A stretch of DNA of 64,000 nucleotides from Nocardioides luteus (GTDB taxonomy: Bacteria; Actinomycetota; Actinomycetes; Propionibacteriales; Nocardioidaceae), in contig NZ_BMRK01000003.1 of assembly GCF_014648595.1 (NCBI RefSeq), positions 189,287 through 253,286 of the forward strand. The letters are read 5' to 3'. The position numbers were made by a program, and so were the translations under genes. Below, piece by piece: positions 47,280-55,926 of the stretch (position 1 is its first letter; each line of letters begins with the position of its first letter). The notes under the pieces are model-generated. The model was not told where the DNA came from and made no database searches. It saw only the letters and a program-made list of their open reading frames with translations.

Positions 47280-47632
47280 CGCACCATCATGACGCGTACG
47301 GCCACGACTCCTGTCGCGAGGGCGGCCGCCGCGATCACCCCGGCCGACCAGGTCGAGCGGTCGTTGCGCATCGACTGCAGGGCCAGCGGCATCAGACACA
47401 CCAGCGCGCCGAGGTAGCCCAGGAAGGTCGACAGCGACTCCGGCTTCCGACCCGACGACCAGCCGGCCAGCGCACCGACGGCGAGCACGACCGCCAGGAT
47501 CTCGAGCATCCACGCCAGCTGGTCGAGCCAGCGCGGCCGCGGTGCCTTCAGCACCACTCCGACGACCGCCGCGATCGTCACGAACGCGGCGTACCCGGCG
47601 ACGATAAAACCGATCGGAGTCAGGGCATCCAC
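47276..47632 (-). CDS. Small membrane protein, function unknown
   Basis: A 118-residue protein with four hydrophobic segments (about 5-27, 40-58, 68-85, 95-114) and a basic loop (KAPRPRW). It is not recognised. It heads the coupled three-gene run 47632-45805. Its GTG start lies only 16 bases from the start of the divergent methyltransferase gene, so the promoter of each must lie inside the other gene. Confidence 0.72.
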   Translation of the reverse strand: MDALTPIGFIVAGYAAFVTIAAVVGVVLKAPRPRWLDQLAWMLEILAVVLAVGALAGWSSGRKPESLSTFLGYLGALVCLMPLALQSMRNDRSTWSAGVIAAAALATGVVAVRVMMVR

Positions 47633-47648
47633 GTGCCAATCTTCTCCA

Positions 47649-48461
47649 ATGACCTCCCCCTCCCCCGATCCGGGGCTCGTCGCTCGCCTCCGCGCCGCCG
47701 GCTGCGTCTTCGCCGAGGAGGAGGCCGCGCTGCTCGAGGCCGAGCCCGTCTCCGAGCAGGAGCGGGAGGAGATGGTCGTACGTCGCGTGGCCGGCGAGCC
47801 GCTCGAGCTGATCCTGGGCCGGGCCGAGTTCTGCGGGCTGCGGATCCGGGTCGCGCCCGGGGTCTTCGTGCCGCGTCAGCGGTCGGCGCTCGTGGTCGAT
47901 CTCGTCGTGGAGTCGCTTCGTGAGGTCGTGTCGCCGCGGGTGCTCGACCTCTGCTGTGGGACCGGGGCGCTGGGGGCCGCGATCGCTTCTCGGGTTCCGA
48001 GCGCAGAGATATGGGCGTGCGACATCGATCCGGTGGCTGTGGAGTGTGCTCGGGTGAACCTGGCCTCTTCGGGGGTCCCGACAGGCTCGACCACCGGAGC
48101 GACCGGTGAGCGCGTGCTCCTGGGGGATCTCTTCGACCCGCTGCCCGACGACCTCGTGCTCGACGCGATCGTCGCCAACGCGCCGTACGTCCCGACCTCC
48201 CGGATCCAGGACATGCCACCGGAGGCGCGGGATCACGAGCGTCGCGCGGCGCTCGATGGCGGGGCGGACGGGCTGGACGTGCAACGGCGGGTGATCGAGC
48301 AGGCGCCGAAGCATCTCGCGCCCGGCGGCGTACTCGTCATCGAGACCGGCCATGAGCAGGCACCCGTGACCGCGAGCCTGATGGAGGGCCGAGGGCTGGT
48401 CGCGGAGATCCATCACGACGAGGAGCTCTACGCGACCGCGGTGACCGGAGTGGCCCTCTGA
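47649..48461 (+). CDS. PrmC-like protein N5-glutamine methyltransferase, with in-frame repeat insertion
   Basis: A 270-residue SAM-dependent methyltransferase resembling PrmC/HemK. It has the N-terminal helical domain (GEPLELILGRAEFCGLRIRV), motif I (LDLCCGTGALGAAIA) and a variant catalytic tetrapeptide: NAPY (IVANAPYVP) in place of NPPY. The variant is seen in putative N5-glutamine methyltransferases of actinobacteria that are distinct from true PrmC, so release factors may not be the target. Between motif III and the GDLFDPL strand it carries VPTGSTT from the palindromic repeat at 48074. A hairpin overlaps the stop codon. Confidence 0.85.
   Translation: MTSPSPDPGLVARLRAAGCVFAEEEAALLEAEPVSEQEREEMVVRRVAGEPLELILGRAEFCGLRIRVAPGVFVPRQRSALVVDLVVESLREVVSPRVLDLCCGTGALGAAIASRVPSAEIWACDIDPVAVECARVNLASSGVPTGSTTGATGERVLLGDLFDPLPDDLVLDAIVANAPYVPTSRIQDMPPEARDHERRAALDGGADGLDVQRRVIEQAPKHLAPGGVLVIETGHEQAPVTASLMEGRGLVAEIHHDEELYATAVTGVAL
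48074..48092 (+). repeat. Palindromic repeat R1 inside the PrmC-like gene
   Basis: GGTCCCGACAGGCTCGACC, one base different from the consensus. It is read in the frame giving VPTGST, the same frame as the copies in panC and the MFS gene. Confidence 0.8.
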
Positions 48462-48493
48462 CTGCACACCACCCCCGCAGTGTGCACTCAGAG
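48456..48493 (+). terminator. Hairpin overlapping the PrmC-like stop codon
   Basis: Arms 48456-48469 and 48480-48493 pair over 14 bases with one mismatch around a 10-base loop. The TGA stop lies in the left arm. Confidence 0.65.
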
Positions 48494-48517
48494 GGACCGC
48501 TGCCCGGCTGGTGCCGG

Positions 48518-48553
48518 GAAGGTCGTCCACCCCCCCACCGGCGGACGACCTTC
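48518..48553 (+). terminator. Second hairpin after the PrmC-like gene
   Basis: GAAGGTCGTCC (48518-48528) pairs perfectly with 48543-48553 around a C-rich 14-base loop. It is a second, tandem terminator candidate upstream of the YwaF-like gene. Confidence 0.55.
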
Positions 48554-48633
48554 TCGCGGATGGAACGGACGACCCGCAGACCCATGACGCGGTTTCAGAA
48601 GAATTTCTTCGAGATTCCGGACAGACTGCCGAC

Positions 48634-49317
48634 ATGGAGCCTTTCGGGCTGACGCACCTGGTGCCGTTGTCCCTGCTCACAGCGGGGATCGTGGTCGTCG
48701 TGGTGCTGGGCAGGCGGCAGCGTGACGAGCCGGCTCCGTCGAGATTCTCGCGGGCATTCGCGCTGGCGATCCCGCTGGTCACGGTCCCGCTCCAGGCCCA
48801 CGAATGGGTCACCGACTTCGACGTCGTCATCGACGTGCCGGTCCACCTGTGCGATCTGGCCCTGATCGCGGCAGCGTTCGCGCTGTGGACCCACCACCCC
48901 TACCCGACCGCGCTCACCTGCTTCTGGGGCCTCACCCTGACCACCCAGGGCGTGCTCACTCCGGACGTACGCGACTTCCCGGAGGTCAGCTACGTCACCT
49001 TCTGGGCCGTGCACCTGATGATCGTCCTCGCAGCCGTCTACCTCGTCTTCGGCCTCAGCCTGCTCCCCCGCTGGCGCGACTACGGCTGGGCGGTGGCGAC
49101 CACGGCGGCGTGGGCCGTCGGGGCGTACGTCCTGAATGTCGCCATCGACGCCAACTACGGCTACCTGCGCTACAAGCCGTCATCGGGCTCAGCCCTCGAC
49201 CTGCTCGGCCCGTGGCCGCTCTACGTCGTCAACGAGATCGTGATCGTGGCGGTGGCGTGGGCGCTGCTCACTCTCGGGCTGCGGGCCTTCGATTGCTTGA
49301 AATCTAGAGAGGTTTAG
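48634..49317 (+). CDS. TIGR02206/YwaF-like integral membrane protein
   Basis: A 227-residue protein with six to seven hydrophobic segments. The pattern VPVHLCDLALIAAAFAL, CFWGLTLTTQGVLTPDVRDFP, and NVAIDANYGYLRYKPSSGSALDLLGPWPLY is characteristic of the YwaF family, of unknown function. The start MEPFGLTHLVPL is chosen because it places the first membrane segment near the N-terminus; the frame is open upstream but runs through terminator hairpins. Confidence 0.82.
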   Translation: MEPFGLTHLVPLSLLTAGIVVVVVLGRRQRDEPAPSRFSRAFALAIPLVTVPLQAHEWVTDFDVVIDVPVHLCDLALIAAAFALWTHHPYPTALTCFWGLTLTTQGVLTPDVRDFPEVSYVTFWAVHLMIVLAAVYLVFGLSLLPRWRDYGWAVATTAAWAVGAYVLNVAIDANYGYLRYKPSSGSALDLLGPWPLYVVNEIVIVAVAWALLTLGLRAFDCLKSREV

Positions 49318-49360
49318 ACGATTGACGCAATCGTGTCGGCGCGCATCGCGGCCCCACTCC

Positions 49361-49445
49361 TCCGGAGGTCGAGCCTGTCGAGACCCCTCTACGAACGTCG
49401 CATCGATCTCCTTGGTAGGGGGTCTCGACAAGCTCGACCACCGGA
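49361..49445. repeat. Facing pair of R1 repeats forming a long hairpin between convergent genes
   Basis: GGTCGAGCCTGTCGAGACC (49367-49385) and its near-perfect inverse (49421-49439) face each other with flanking TCCGG/CCGGA matches, giving about 28-bp arms. The pair lies between the YwaF-like gene and the cysteine-enzyme gene and probably acts as a bidirectional terminator. Confidence 0.75.
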
Positions 49446-49450
49446 CGCCC

Positions 49451-50551
49451 TCAGGAGGGGTCGACGAGGACTCCGGTGCGCTCGTAGTCGGCGAGGGCGG
49501 CGGCGTAGGGGGTCAGGTCGATGCCCTTCTCGCTGACCCAGGCGTCGTCGTAGTAGGAGGAGCGGTAGCGCTCGCCGGAGTCGCACAGGAGCGAGACGAC
49601 GCTGCCTTCGGTGCCGGCCTCGACGAGCTCGCATACGACGCCCAGGGATGCCCACACGTTGGTGCCGGTGGAGGGGCCGACCGGGCGGCCCATGCGGGCG
49701 GAGAGCCAGCGCATCGTCGCGATGGAGGCGGCGTCGGGGACCTGGACCATGTCGTCGACGACACCGCCGACGAAGGACGGCTCGACGCGGGGGCGGCCGA
49801 TGCCCTCGATGCGCGAGGGCATGCCGGTGGCGTAGTCGGAGGTGTCGGTCTCCCAGCCCCCGTAGAAGGCGGAGTTCTCGGGGTCGGCGACCATCAGCTT
49901 GGTGGGGTGGCGGCGGTAGTGGATGTAGCGGCCGATCGTGGCCGAGGTGCCGCCCGTGCCGGCCGAGACGACGATCCAGGTCGGCACCGGGTGCCGCTCC
50001 TGGGACATCTGGTCGAAGATCGACTCGGCGATGTTGTTGTTGCCGCGCCAGTCGGTGGCCCGCTCGGCGTAGGTGAACTGGTCCATGTAGTGGCCGCCGC
50101 ACTCGCGGGCGAGGCGCTCGGCCTCGGCGTACATGTCGGGTGCCTTGTCGACGAAGTGGCAGCGGCCGCCGTGCCACTCGATCAGGCGCACCTTCTCCGC
50201 GGAGGTCGAGCGTGGCATCACCGCGACGAACGGCAGGCCGAGCAGGCCCGCGAAGTAGGCCTCCGAGACCGCGGTCGAGCCGCTGGACGCCTCCACGACC
50301 GTCGAGCCCTCGTGGAGCCAGCCGTTGCAGATCGCGTAGAGGAACAGCGAACGGGCCAGGCGGTGCTTCAGCGAGCCCGTGGGATGGACGGACTCGTCCT
50401 TCAGATAGAGGTCGACCGTGGGGCTGGCGCCGTCGCGGACCGGGAGCGGGACGGCATGCAGGTGGGTGTCGGCCGAGCGTTGCGCGTCGGCCTCGACGCG
50501 GCGTACGGCTTCGTCGATCCAGGCGCGATGGGAGTCAGAGAGGCGTGGCAC
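49451..50551 (-). CDS. cds1: PLP-dependent cysteine synthase-family enzyme (Cds1-like)
   Basis: A 366-residue fold-type II PLP enzyme. The Schiff-base lysine is in [23 protein letters not shown], followed by the substrate loop [13 protein letters not shown] and phosphate-binding [14 protein letters not shown]. The sequence is close to mycobacterial Cds1, an L-cysteine desulfhydrase giving H2S, pyruvate and ammonia, rather than to CysK/CysM, but synthase activity cannot be excluded by eye. GTG 50551 ([15 protein letters not shown]) is preferred; the frame is open further upstream. It is divergent from mqo. Confidence 0.87.
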   Translation of the reverse strand: MPRLSDSHRAWIDEAVRRVEADAQRSADTHLHAVPLPVRDGASPTVDLYLKDESVHPTGSLKHRLARSLFLYAICNGWLHEGSTVVEASSGSTAVSEAYFAGLLGLPFVAVMPRSTSAEKVRLIEWHGGRCHFVDKAPDMYAEAERLARECGGHYMDQFTYAERATDWRGNNNIAESIFDQMSQERHPVPTWIVVSAGTGGTSATIGRYIHYRRHPTKLMVADPENSAFYGGWETDTSDYATGMPSRIEGIGRPRVEPSFVGGVVDDMVQVPDAASIATMRWLSARMGRPVGPSTGTNVWASLGVVCELVEAGTEGSVVSLLCDSGERYRSSYYDDAWVSEKGIDLTPYAAALADYERTGVLVDPS

Positions 50552-50712
50552 CGCCAGAGCGTAACTCCACCCTGAACGACCGGCGTCATGTGCCGTGAGC
50601 CACAATGAATGGACCGAAACAATCGGGTCCGGCCAGTGAAGTTGCCCACAAGTTAGACCGATCTAAGGGCCCCGATTAACCATTGCGGCCTCAAAAGCGA
50701 GACAAAAGAACT

Positions 50713-52176
50713 GTGGACGAACCTCTTGACGTAGTGTTGATCGGCGGCGGCATCATGAGCGCCACCCTGGGCGTGCTCCTCCAGGAGCTGGAGCCCAGCT
50801 GGTCCATCAAGATGATCGAACGGCTCGACTCGCTCGCCGTGGAGTCCTCGGGGCCGTGGAACAACGCCGGCACCGGCCACTCGGCCCTGTGCGAGCTCAA
50901 CTACAGCCCGCAGAAGCCCGACGGCTCGGTCGACATCACCAAGGCGATCAACGTCAACGAGCAGTGGCAGTCCTCGCGTCAGCTGTGGTCCTTCCTGGTC
51001 GAGAACGGCCGCATCCCGGACCCGGAGAAGTTCATCCACACCGTGCCGCACATGTCCTTCGTGTGGGGCGCCGACAACGTCGAATACCTGCGCAAGCGCC
51101 ACGAGGCGCTCTCCACGCACCCGCTCTTCCAGGGCATGCAGTTCTCCACCGACCCCGAGGTCATCCGCGGCTGGGCGCCGCTGCTGCTCGAGGGTCGCTC
51201 GGCCAAGTCGCTCGAGAAGGAGCCGATCGCCGCCACCTGGACCAACGCCGGCACCGACGTCGACTTCGGTGAGCTGACCTCGATCCTGACCCGCACCCTG
51301 GTGGACAAGGGCGCCGACCTCGAGACCCACTCCGAGGTCACCGACCTCCACCAGACCATGGACGGCTTCTGGCACGTCTACGGCCGCAACCAGTCCGGCG
51401 ACTACCACCTGCGCTCGCGCTTCGTCTTCGTCGGCGCCGGCGGCTACGCGCTGCCGCTGCTGCAGAAGGCCGGGATCCGCGAGATCCGCGGCTTCGGCGG
51501 CTTCCCGGTCTCCGGTGAGTTCCTGCGTACGTCCAAGCCGGAGCTCGTCGCCCAGCATCGCGCCAAGGCCTACGGCAAGGCCGCCGTCGGCGCGCCGCCG
51601 ATGTCGGTCCCCCACCTCGACACCCGTCACGTCGAGGGCAAGACCCACCTGATGTTCGGGCCGTACGCGGGGTGGAGCCCGCGCTTCCTGAAGACCGGCA
51701 AGTTCAGCGACCTGTTCCGGTCGGTGCGCCCCCACAACCTGCTGCCGATGGTGCGGGCCGGTCTCTCCAACATGGACCTCACCATCTACCTGGTCAAGCA
51801 GCTGCTGGCCTCACCGAGCACCAAGTTCAAGGACCTGCAGGACTTCTTCCCGGCCGCCGACCGCAACGACTGGGACCGGATCACCGCCGGCCAGCGCGTG
51901 CAGGTCATCCGTCCCGACGGCGTGCTCCAGTTCGGCACCGAGGTGATCACCGCCGAGGACGGCTCCATCGCGGGCCTGCTCGGCGCCTCCCCCGGCGCCT
52001 CGACCGCCCCGGCGATCATGGTCAACGTCCTGCAGCGCTGCTTCCCCGACCGCTGGGACTCCTGGCAGCCGCAGCTCAAGACGATGATCCCCGCCACCGG
52101 TCCTGAGCTCAGCGCCGACCCCGAGCTCGCCGCCGAGACCTTCGCGCGCACCGACCGCCAGCTCCACCTGAGCTGA
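50713..52176 (+). CDS. mqo: Malate:quinone oxidoreductase
   Basis: An FAD-dependent peripheral membrane enzyme that oxidises malate to oxaloacetate with quinone as acceptor (TCA cycle). The 487-residue product has VVLIGGGIMSATLGVLLQELEP, WNNAGTGHSALCELNYSP, FVGAGGYALPLLQKAGI, GKTHLMFGPYAGWSPRFLK, and a C-terminal LLGASPGASTAPAIM. GTG 50713 is used here; TTG 50683 in frame is a possible longer start. A small palindrome, TTAGACCGATCTAA (50653-50666), lies upstream and may be regulatory. Confidence 0.95.
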   Translation: MDEPLDVVLIGGGIMSATLGVLLQELEPSWSIKMIERLDSLAVESSGPWNNAGTGHSALCELNYSPQKPDGSVDITKAINVNEQWQSSRQLWSFLVENGRIPDPEKFIHTVPHMSFVWGADNVEYLRKRHEALSTHPLFQGMQFSTDPEVIRGWAPLLLEGRSAKSLEKEPIAATWTNAGTDVDFGELTSILTRTLVDKGADLETHSEVTDLHQTMDGFWHVYGRNQSGDYHLRSRFVFVGAGGYALPLLQKAGIREIRGFGGFPVSGEFLRTSKPELVAQHRAKAYGKAAVGAPPMSVPHLDTRHVEGKTHLMFGPYAGWSPRFLKTGKFSDLFRSVRPHNLLPMVRAGLSNMDLTIYLVKQLLASPSTKFKDLQDFFPAADRNDWDRITAGQRVQVIRPDGVLQFGTEVITAEDGSIAGLLGASPGASTAPAIMVNVLQRCFPDRWDSWQPQLKTMIPATGPELSADPELAAETFARTDRQLHLS

Positions 52177-52186
52177 CCAGCGCGCC

Positions 52187-52211
52187 GGTGGTCGAGCCTG
52201 TCGAGACCACC
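52187..52211. terminator. R1 repeat extended to a hairpin between mqo and a convergent gene
   Basis: A copy of the palindromic repeat (52190-52208) is extended by GGTGGTC/GACCACC at its ends, giving a compact hairpin 10 bases after the mqo stop. It lies between convergent genes. Confidence 0.65.
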
Positions 52212-52240
52212 ACACCCACCAGACCGACCCAGAGCTCCCC

Positions 52241-53602
52241 TCAGCTGGTGAGGTGCGTGGCGACGGCGGCGGCCTGGCCGCGGATCTCGGGGATCGCGGT
52301 GGCCTCGTAGAGGGCCCCCTTGCAGGGCGGGCCGACGGTCAGGAGGTTGGGTACGACCTGGCGGTCTGCTCCGACGACGCGGCCGTCCTCGGTGACGTCG
52401 ATGCCGAGGCGGAGGGGGTCGGGGGCGATCAGGCCGCGCTTCTGGAGGGCGAGGAGGAGCGGGTTGTCGGTGCAGGTGATGTCGGGTGACGGGCCGGTGC
52501 AGTTGATCACCGCGGTGACCTCGCGCTCGCCGTCGGCCAGGGTGACCCGCGGTCGCTCACCGGCGTCGACCTCGACGGGCCGGCAGCCGAGCACCCCGCC
52601 GCCGAGGATCTCCAGGCGGCCCTCGGCCCGGTAGGCGTCGAGGAGGACGGCGATGCGCGGAGCCATGCGGTGGCGGCGTACCTCCCACTCGCGGGCGTAG
52701 ACCTCACGGAAGCGGCGGCGCTCCGGCTCGGGCAGGCGGCGCCAGATCGACTGGGTCGGGCCGCGGAGGCCGTCGATGACGGCGCGCCAGTCGACCCCGA
52801 GGTCAGCGGCGTGCTCGATCTGCTCGCGGACGAGGCCGGCGATGCCGTCGGCGGTCAGCGGACCGTCGGGGATCGGCGTCACCCAGGAGGTGAACTGGTC
52901 GTCGACGTGCGGGTTCGGGAGCAGACCGTGGCGGCTGACCATGACCACCCGGCGCTCCGGAGCATCGTCGAGGAGCGTGACGGTCGTGTCGACCGCGGTC
53001 AGGCCGGTGCCGACGACGAGCACCGTCGCGTCGGCGGGCAGGGCACTGATCCGGGCGACGTCCCACGGGTCGGAGAGGTTCCACGGCGCCTCCTCGGGCA
53101 GCCCGGGGAGCGGCCGGGGCGGCGGGTTGCCGTAGGCGAGCACGACGGCCTCGGCGGCGTACGCCTCGTCGTCGCTGGTCAGCACCCGGAACCCGGCACA
53201 GGCCGGCTCGACGTCGACGACGGTCTCGCCCACCGTCTCCAGGATCCCGGCACCGGTCGCGGCCGCCTCGGAGAGCCGGTCGCGCAGGTAGCGCGCATAG
53301 TCGCGGCGCGGCAGGAAGTCGGTCGGCCCGAGGTCGATGCCGGCCGCGGACGCCCACTCCAGGAGGTCGTCACGGTCGTCGGGGAAGCCCGACATGTTGT
53401 TGGCCCGGACGTTGAGCAGATGACGCCCGTCGGTGGTCGAGTAGGCCACGCCGTGGCCCGCCGCTCCCCGCGACTCGAAGAGCACCACCGAGGCTCCGCG
53501 GCGGAGCAGGTTGATCGCGGTCAGCGTGCCGCTGGCGCCTCCTCCGATGATCGCCACCGTCGGGGTAGAGGTCTGCGTGGGCGTAGCGGCATCAGTCGTC
53601 AC
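52241..53602 (-). CDS. FAD/NAD(P)-binding protein (YdhS-like flavoprotein)
   Basis: A 453-residue protein with an N-terminal FAD-binding motif (VAIIGGGASGTLTAINLLRRG, about 16-36), AYSTTDGRHLLNVRANNMSGFPDD, and a second dinucleotide-binding site VLVVGTGLTAVDTTVTLLD (about 195-213). It ends with NLLTVGPPCKGALYEATAIPEIRGQA. This matches the YdhS/HI0933-like FAD-NAD(P)-binding family, whose reactions are mostly unknown. It starts at GTG 53602. It is divergent from the winged-helix regulator gene, with 109 bases between starts, and may be controlled from that region. Confidence 0.83.
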   Translation of the reverse strand: MTTDAATPTQTSTPTVAIIGGGASGTLTAINLLRRGASVVLFESRGAAGHGVAYSTTDGRHLLNVRANNMSGFPDDRDDLLEWASAAGIDLGPTDFLPRRDYARYLRDRLSEAAATGAGILETVGETVVDVEPACAGFRVLTSDDEAYAAEAVVLAYGNPPPRPLPGLPEEAPWNLSDPWDVARISALPADATVLVVGTGLTAVDTTVTLLDDAPERRVVMVSRHGLLPNPHVDDQFTSWVTPIPDGPLTADGIAGLVREQIEHAADLGVDWRAVIDGLRGPTQSIWRRLPEPERRRFREVYAREWEVRRHRMAPRIAVLLDAYRAEGRLEILGGGVLGCRPVEVDAGERPRVTLADGEREVTAVINCTGPSPDITCTDNPLLLALQKRGLIAPDPLRLGIDVTEDGRVVGADRQVVPNLLTVGPPCKGALYEATAIPEIRGQAAAVATHLTS

Positions 53603-53677
53603 CCGCCCAGCGTAACTGCGCTATCCGTGCTTTGTTCACCGGGTTACTCGATTTTCAACCAGACCACACAAATTCAT

Positions 53678-53705
53678 TTGCAAACATCTCTTTGCGGTCT
53701 ACATT
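53678..53705 (+). promoter_or_regulatory. Promoter of the regulator-MFS operon, giving a leaderless transcript
   Basis: TTGCAA (53678-53683) and TACATT (53700-53705) are spaced by 16 bases in an AT-rich patch. The ATG at 53712 is six bases after the -10 box, so transcription would begin at or next to the start codon, fitting the lack of a ribosome-binding site. Confidence 0.55.
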
Positions 53706-53711
53706 GATGCC

Positions 53712-54284
53712 ATGGCAGCCCGCGAGATCGTTCCTGGAGTAGACCAGCTCAAGGCCCTCACCCACCCCGTGCGCGTACGCATGCTCGGCATCCTCCGCGT
53801 CGACGGGCCGGCGACGGCGACGACGCTGGCGACCCGGCTCGGCATCAACAGCGGGGCGACGTCCTATCACCTGCGCCAGCTCGCTCAGCGCGGGTTCATC
53901 GAGGACGACGAGAGTCGCGGCAACGGGCGCGAGCGCTGGTGGAAGGCCGCCCATCAGATGACGGTCACCGGCGAGGACAACGTGCCCGACACCCCCGAAG
54001 GGCGCGAGACCCTCGATGCCTACCTGCAGACAGTGGTCACCATCTACTCCCAGCGCCTCCAGGAGGCGATCGAGGAGCGGCCGCTGCTGCCGCCGGAGTG
54101 GCGCGAGGTCTTCGAGCTCAACGACCGGGTCGTACGCCTCACCCCGAGCCAGGCCGACCACCTGAAGGAGCAGGTCAGCGCCATCATCCAGGGGTTCGAG
54201 GAGGACTCCGACGGCGAGCCGGTGATGTTCCAGTTCCACGCCTACCCGATGCCCGGCCACCTCGCGATCGACCAGGAGAGATAG
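53712..54284 (+). CDS. Winged-helix (ArsR-like) transcriptional regulator
   Basis: A 190-residue protein. The N-terminal 85 residues hold a winged helix: LKALTHPVRVRMLGILRVDGPATATTLATRLGINSGATSYHLRQLAQRGFIEDDE. GNGRERWWKAAH is the wing and is typical of ArsR/YjjM-like regulators next to efflux pumps. The C-terminal half (about 95-185) is helical and is probably for ligand binding or dimerisation; no metal-ligand Cys is seen, so a metal sensor is unlikely. It ends directly before the ATG of the MFS gene with no spacer. It probably controls that transporter and itself. Confidence 0.88.
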   Translation: MAAREIVPGVDQLKALTHPVRVRMLGILRVDGPATATTLATRLGINSGATSYHLRQLAQRGFIEDDESRGNGRERWWKAAHQMTVTGEDNVPDTPEGRETLDAYLQTVVTIYSQRLQEAIEERPLLPPEWREVFELNDRVVRLTPSQADHLKEQVSAIIQGFEEDSDGEPVMFQFHAYPMPGHLAIDQER

Positions 54285-55580
54285 ATGAAGCTCCCCCTCT
54301 ACGGCTGGCTGACCGCCGAGACCATCTCGCTGGTCGGCACCCGCATCTCGATGCTCGCGCTGCCGTGGTTCGTGCTCGAGACGACCGGCAGCCCCGCCAA
54401 GGCCGGCCTGATCGCGCTTTTCGAGATGACGCCGCTGGTGCTCAGCAAGATCTTCGGCGGGCCGATCATCGACCGACTCGGACCGCGTCGCGTCGCGATC
54501 GTGTGCGACCTCGGCTCAGCCGTCGTGGTCGGCCTGATCCCGCTGCTGTACGTGACGGGGCTGCTGCACTTCGCGACCCTGCTGCTCCTCGTCGCGGCTG
54601 CCGGTGCACTGCGCGGCCCCGGGGATGCGGCGAAGTCCTCGATGATCCCGCATCTGGTCGCGGCGGCCGGGGTGCCGACGGAGCGAGCCACCGGGCTGCA
54701 CTCGTTCGTCGAGCGCACCGCGTCGATGCTGGGCGCGGCTGCGGCCGGGCTGCTGATCGGGCTGGTCGGGGCGACGAACGCGATCATCATCGACGCTGTG
54801 TCGTTCGCGGTCGGGGCGGCTGTACTGGCGGTGTCGACCGCTGGGGTCGCGGGGTTGCGGGTGTCCTCTGGTGGGGTCTCGACAGGCTCGACCTCCGGTG
54901 CGGACAAGGTCTCGACAGGCTCGACCTCCGGACCGGTCTCCTATCGGGCTCAGCTGGCGGAGGGGTGGCACTTCCTCCGCCGCGACCGGGTGCTGATGGG
55001 GATCGCGTTCATGGTCGCGCTGACGAACCTGATCGACCTGGCCTGGAGCAGCGTGCTGATGCCGGTATGGGGCCAGCAGCACGCCGGGCCGGAGACGATC
55101 GGTCTGCTCTTCGCGACCTTCTCCGGGTTCTCCGCAGCAGGATCGGCCGTGGCGGCGGCGCTCGGCGACCGGATGCGGCGCTACCCGACGTACCTCGTCT
55201 GTTTCCTGGTCACCGGGATCCCACGGTTCCTGGTGATCGCGTTCGGCGCGCCGTTGTGGGTGGTCTTCGCGTTGTTCGCGATCGGCGGCACCGCCAGCGG
55301 GTTCATCAACCCGATCCTCGGGGCGCTCCAGTTCGAGCGGATCCCGGCGCACGTCCTCGGCCGGGTGATGTCGCTGATCTCCGCGTTCGCGTGGGGGCTG
55401 ATGCCTCTCGGCGGTCTGCTCGGCGGCGGCCTCGTCTCCGGGTTCGGGCTGACCACGGCGCTGGTGACCTGCGGGGTCGCCTACTTCGTGGTCACGATGT
55501 TCCCCGTCCTCGACCCGACCTGGAAGCAGATCGAGCGGCCTGATCCGGCTAGCAGGCTTCCCGCAGGCGCGGGATCCTAG
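54285..55580 (+). CDS. MFS transporter with in-frame repeat insertion
   Basis: A 431-residue transporter with 12 predicted membrane segments. GPIIDRLGPRRVAIVCDLGS is the loop 2-3 motif. The central cytoplasmic loop between segments 6 and 7 (about 192-225) contains two copies of VSTGSTS encoded by tandem palindromic repeats (54875-54926), tolerated without frame loss. The family resembles enterobactin-exporter/MdtH-like drug exporters; the substrate is unknown. It is coupled directly to the regulator gene. The last 32 bases overlap the convergent gene 55549-55926. Confidence 0.87.
   Translation: MKLPLYGWLTAETISLVGTRISMLALPWFVLETTGSPAKAGLIALFEMTPLVLSKIFGGPIIDRLGPRRVAIVCDLGSAVVVGLIPLLYVTGLLHFATLLLLVAAAGALRGPGDAAKSSMIPHLVAAAGVPTERATGLHSFVERTASMLGAAAAGLLIGLVGATNAIIIDAVSFAVGAAVLAVSTAGVAGLRVSSGGVSTGSTSGADKVSTGSTSGPVSYRAQLAEGWHFLRRDRVLMGIAFMVALTNLIDLAWSSVLMPVWGQQHAGPETIGLLFATFSGFSAAGSAVAAALGDRMRRYPTYLVCFLVTGIPRFLVIAFGAPLWVVFALFAIGGTASGFINPILGALQFERIPAHVLGRVMSLISAFAWGLMPLGGLLGGGLVSGFGLTTALVTCGVAYFVVTMFPVLDPTWKQIERPDPASRLPAGAGS
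54875..54926 (+). repeat. Tandem pair of R1 repeats inside the MFS gene
   Basis: Two exact copies of GGTCTCGACAGGCTCGACC (54875-54893 and 54908-54926), 33 bases apart start to start, both read as VSTGST. The 33-base period keeps the frame. Confidence 0.85.
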
Positions 55581-55926
55581 GGATCCCACCCAGCCGCTTG
55601 TTGTAGCGGACGTGGTCGGCGTAGCCCTCGAGCAGCGTCCACAGCGCTTTGTGGGCGGGCCACGGGATCGCCTCGCCCGGGAACGCCCAGCTCGAGCCGA
55701 AACCGATGTAGACCGGGACCCAGTCCTTCGCGCAGTCCCACTCGCCCCGCTTCGACATCAACAGCTTGTGGCGGACCTGGAACGCGAGCCGCTGACCGTC
55801 CTTCACGATCGGCACCGCACACACCCGCCACAGCGGCATGTCGAGCGACATCAGCTCGATCTCGATGTCGCCGAGACGACGCGGGTCCACCAGGACCGTT
55901 GCGACGTTCTCGTGCGGGCGCCTCAT
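55549..55926 (-). CDS. Conserved hypothetical protein (125 residues)
   Basis: A small, soluble protein from MRRPHENVATVLVDP, function unknown. It is mixed alpha/beta in appearance: IEIELMSLDMPLWRVCAVPIVKDGQRLAFQVRHKLLMSKRGEW, then PVYIGFGSSWAFPGEAIPWPAHKALWTLLEGYADHVRYN. There are two Cys in the body and one at the C-terminus. No known motif. It is convergent with and overlaps the MFS gene by 32 bases. Upstream, 168 bases separate it from the divergent gene starting at 56095. Confidence 0.72.
   Translation of the reverse strand: MRRPHENVATVLVDPRRLGDIEIELMSLDMPLWRVCAVPIVKDGQRLAFQVRHKLLMSKRGEWDCAKDWVPVYIGFGSSWAFPGEAIPWPAHKALWTLLEGYADHVRYNKRLGGIPRIPRLREAC

Noticed and set aside
50653-50666. TTAGACCGATCTAA palindrome as an mqo operator
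   Set aside because: It is short, imperfect in the centre and matches no regulator motif I know; mentioned only in the mqo entry.
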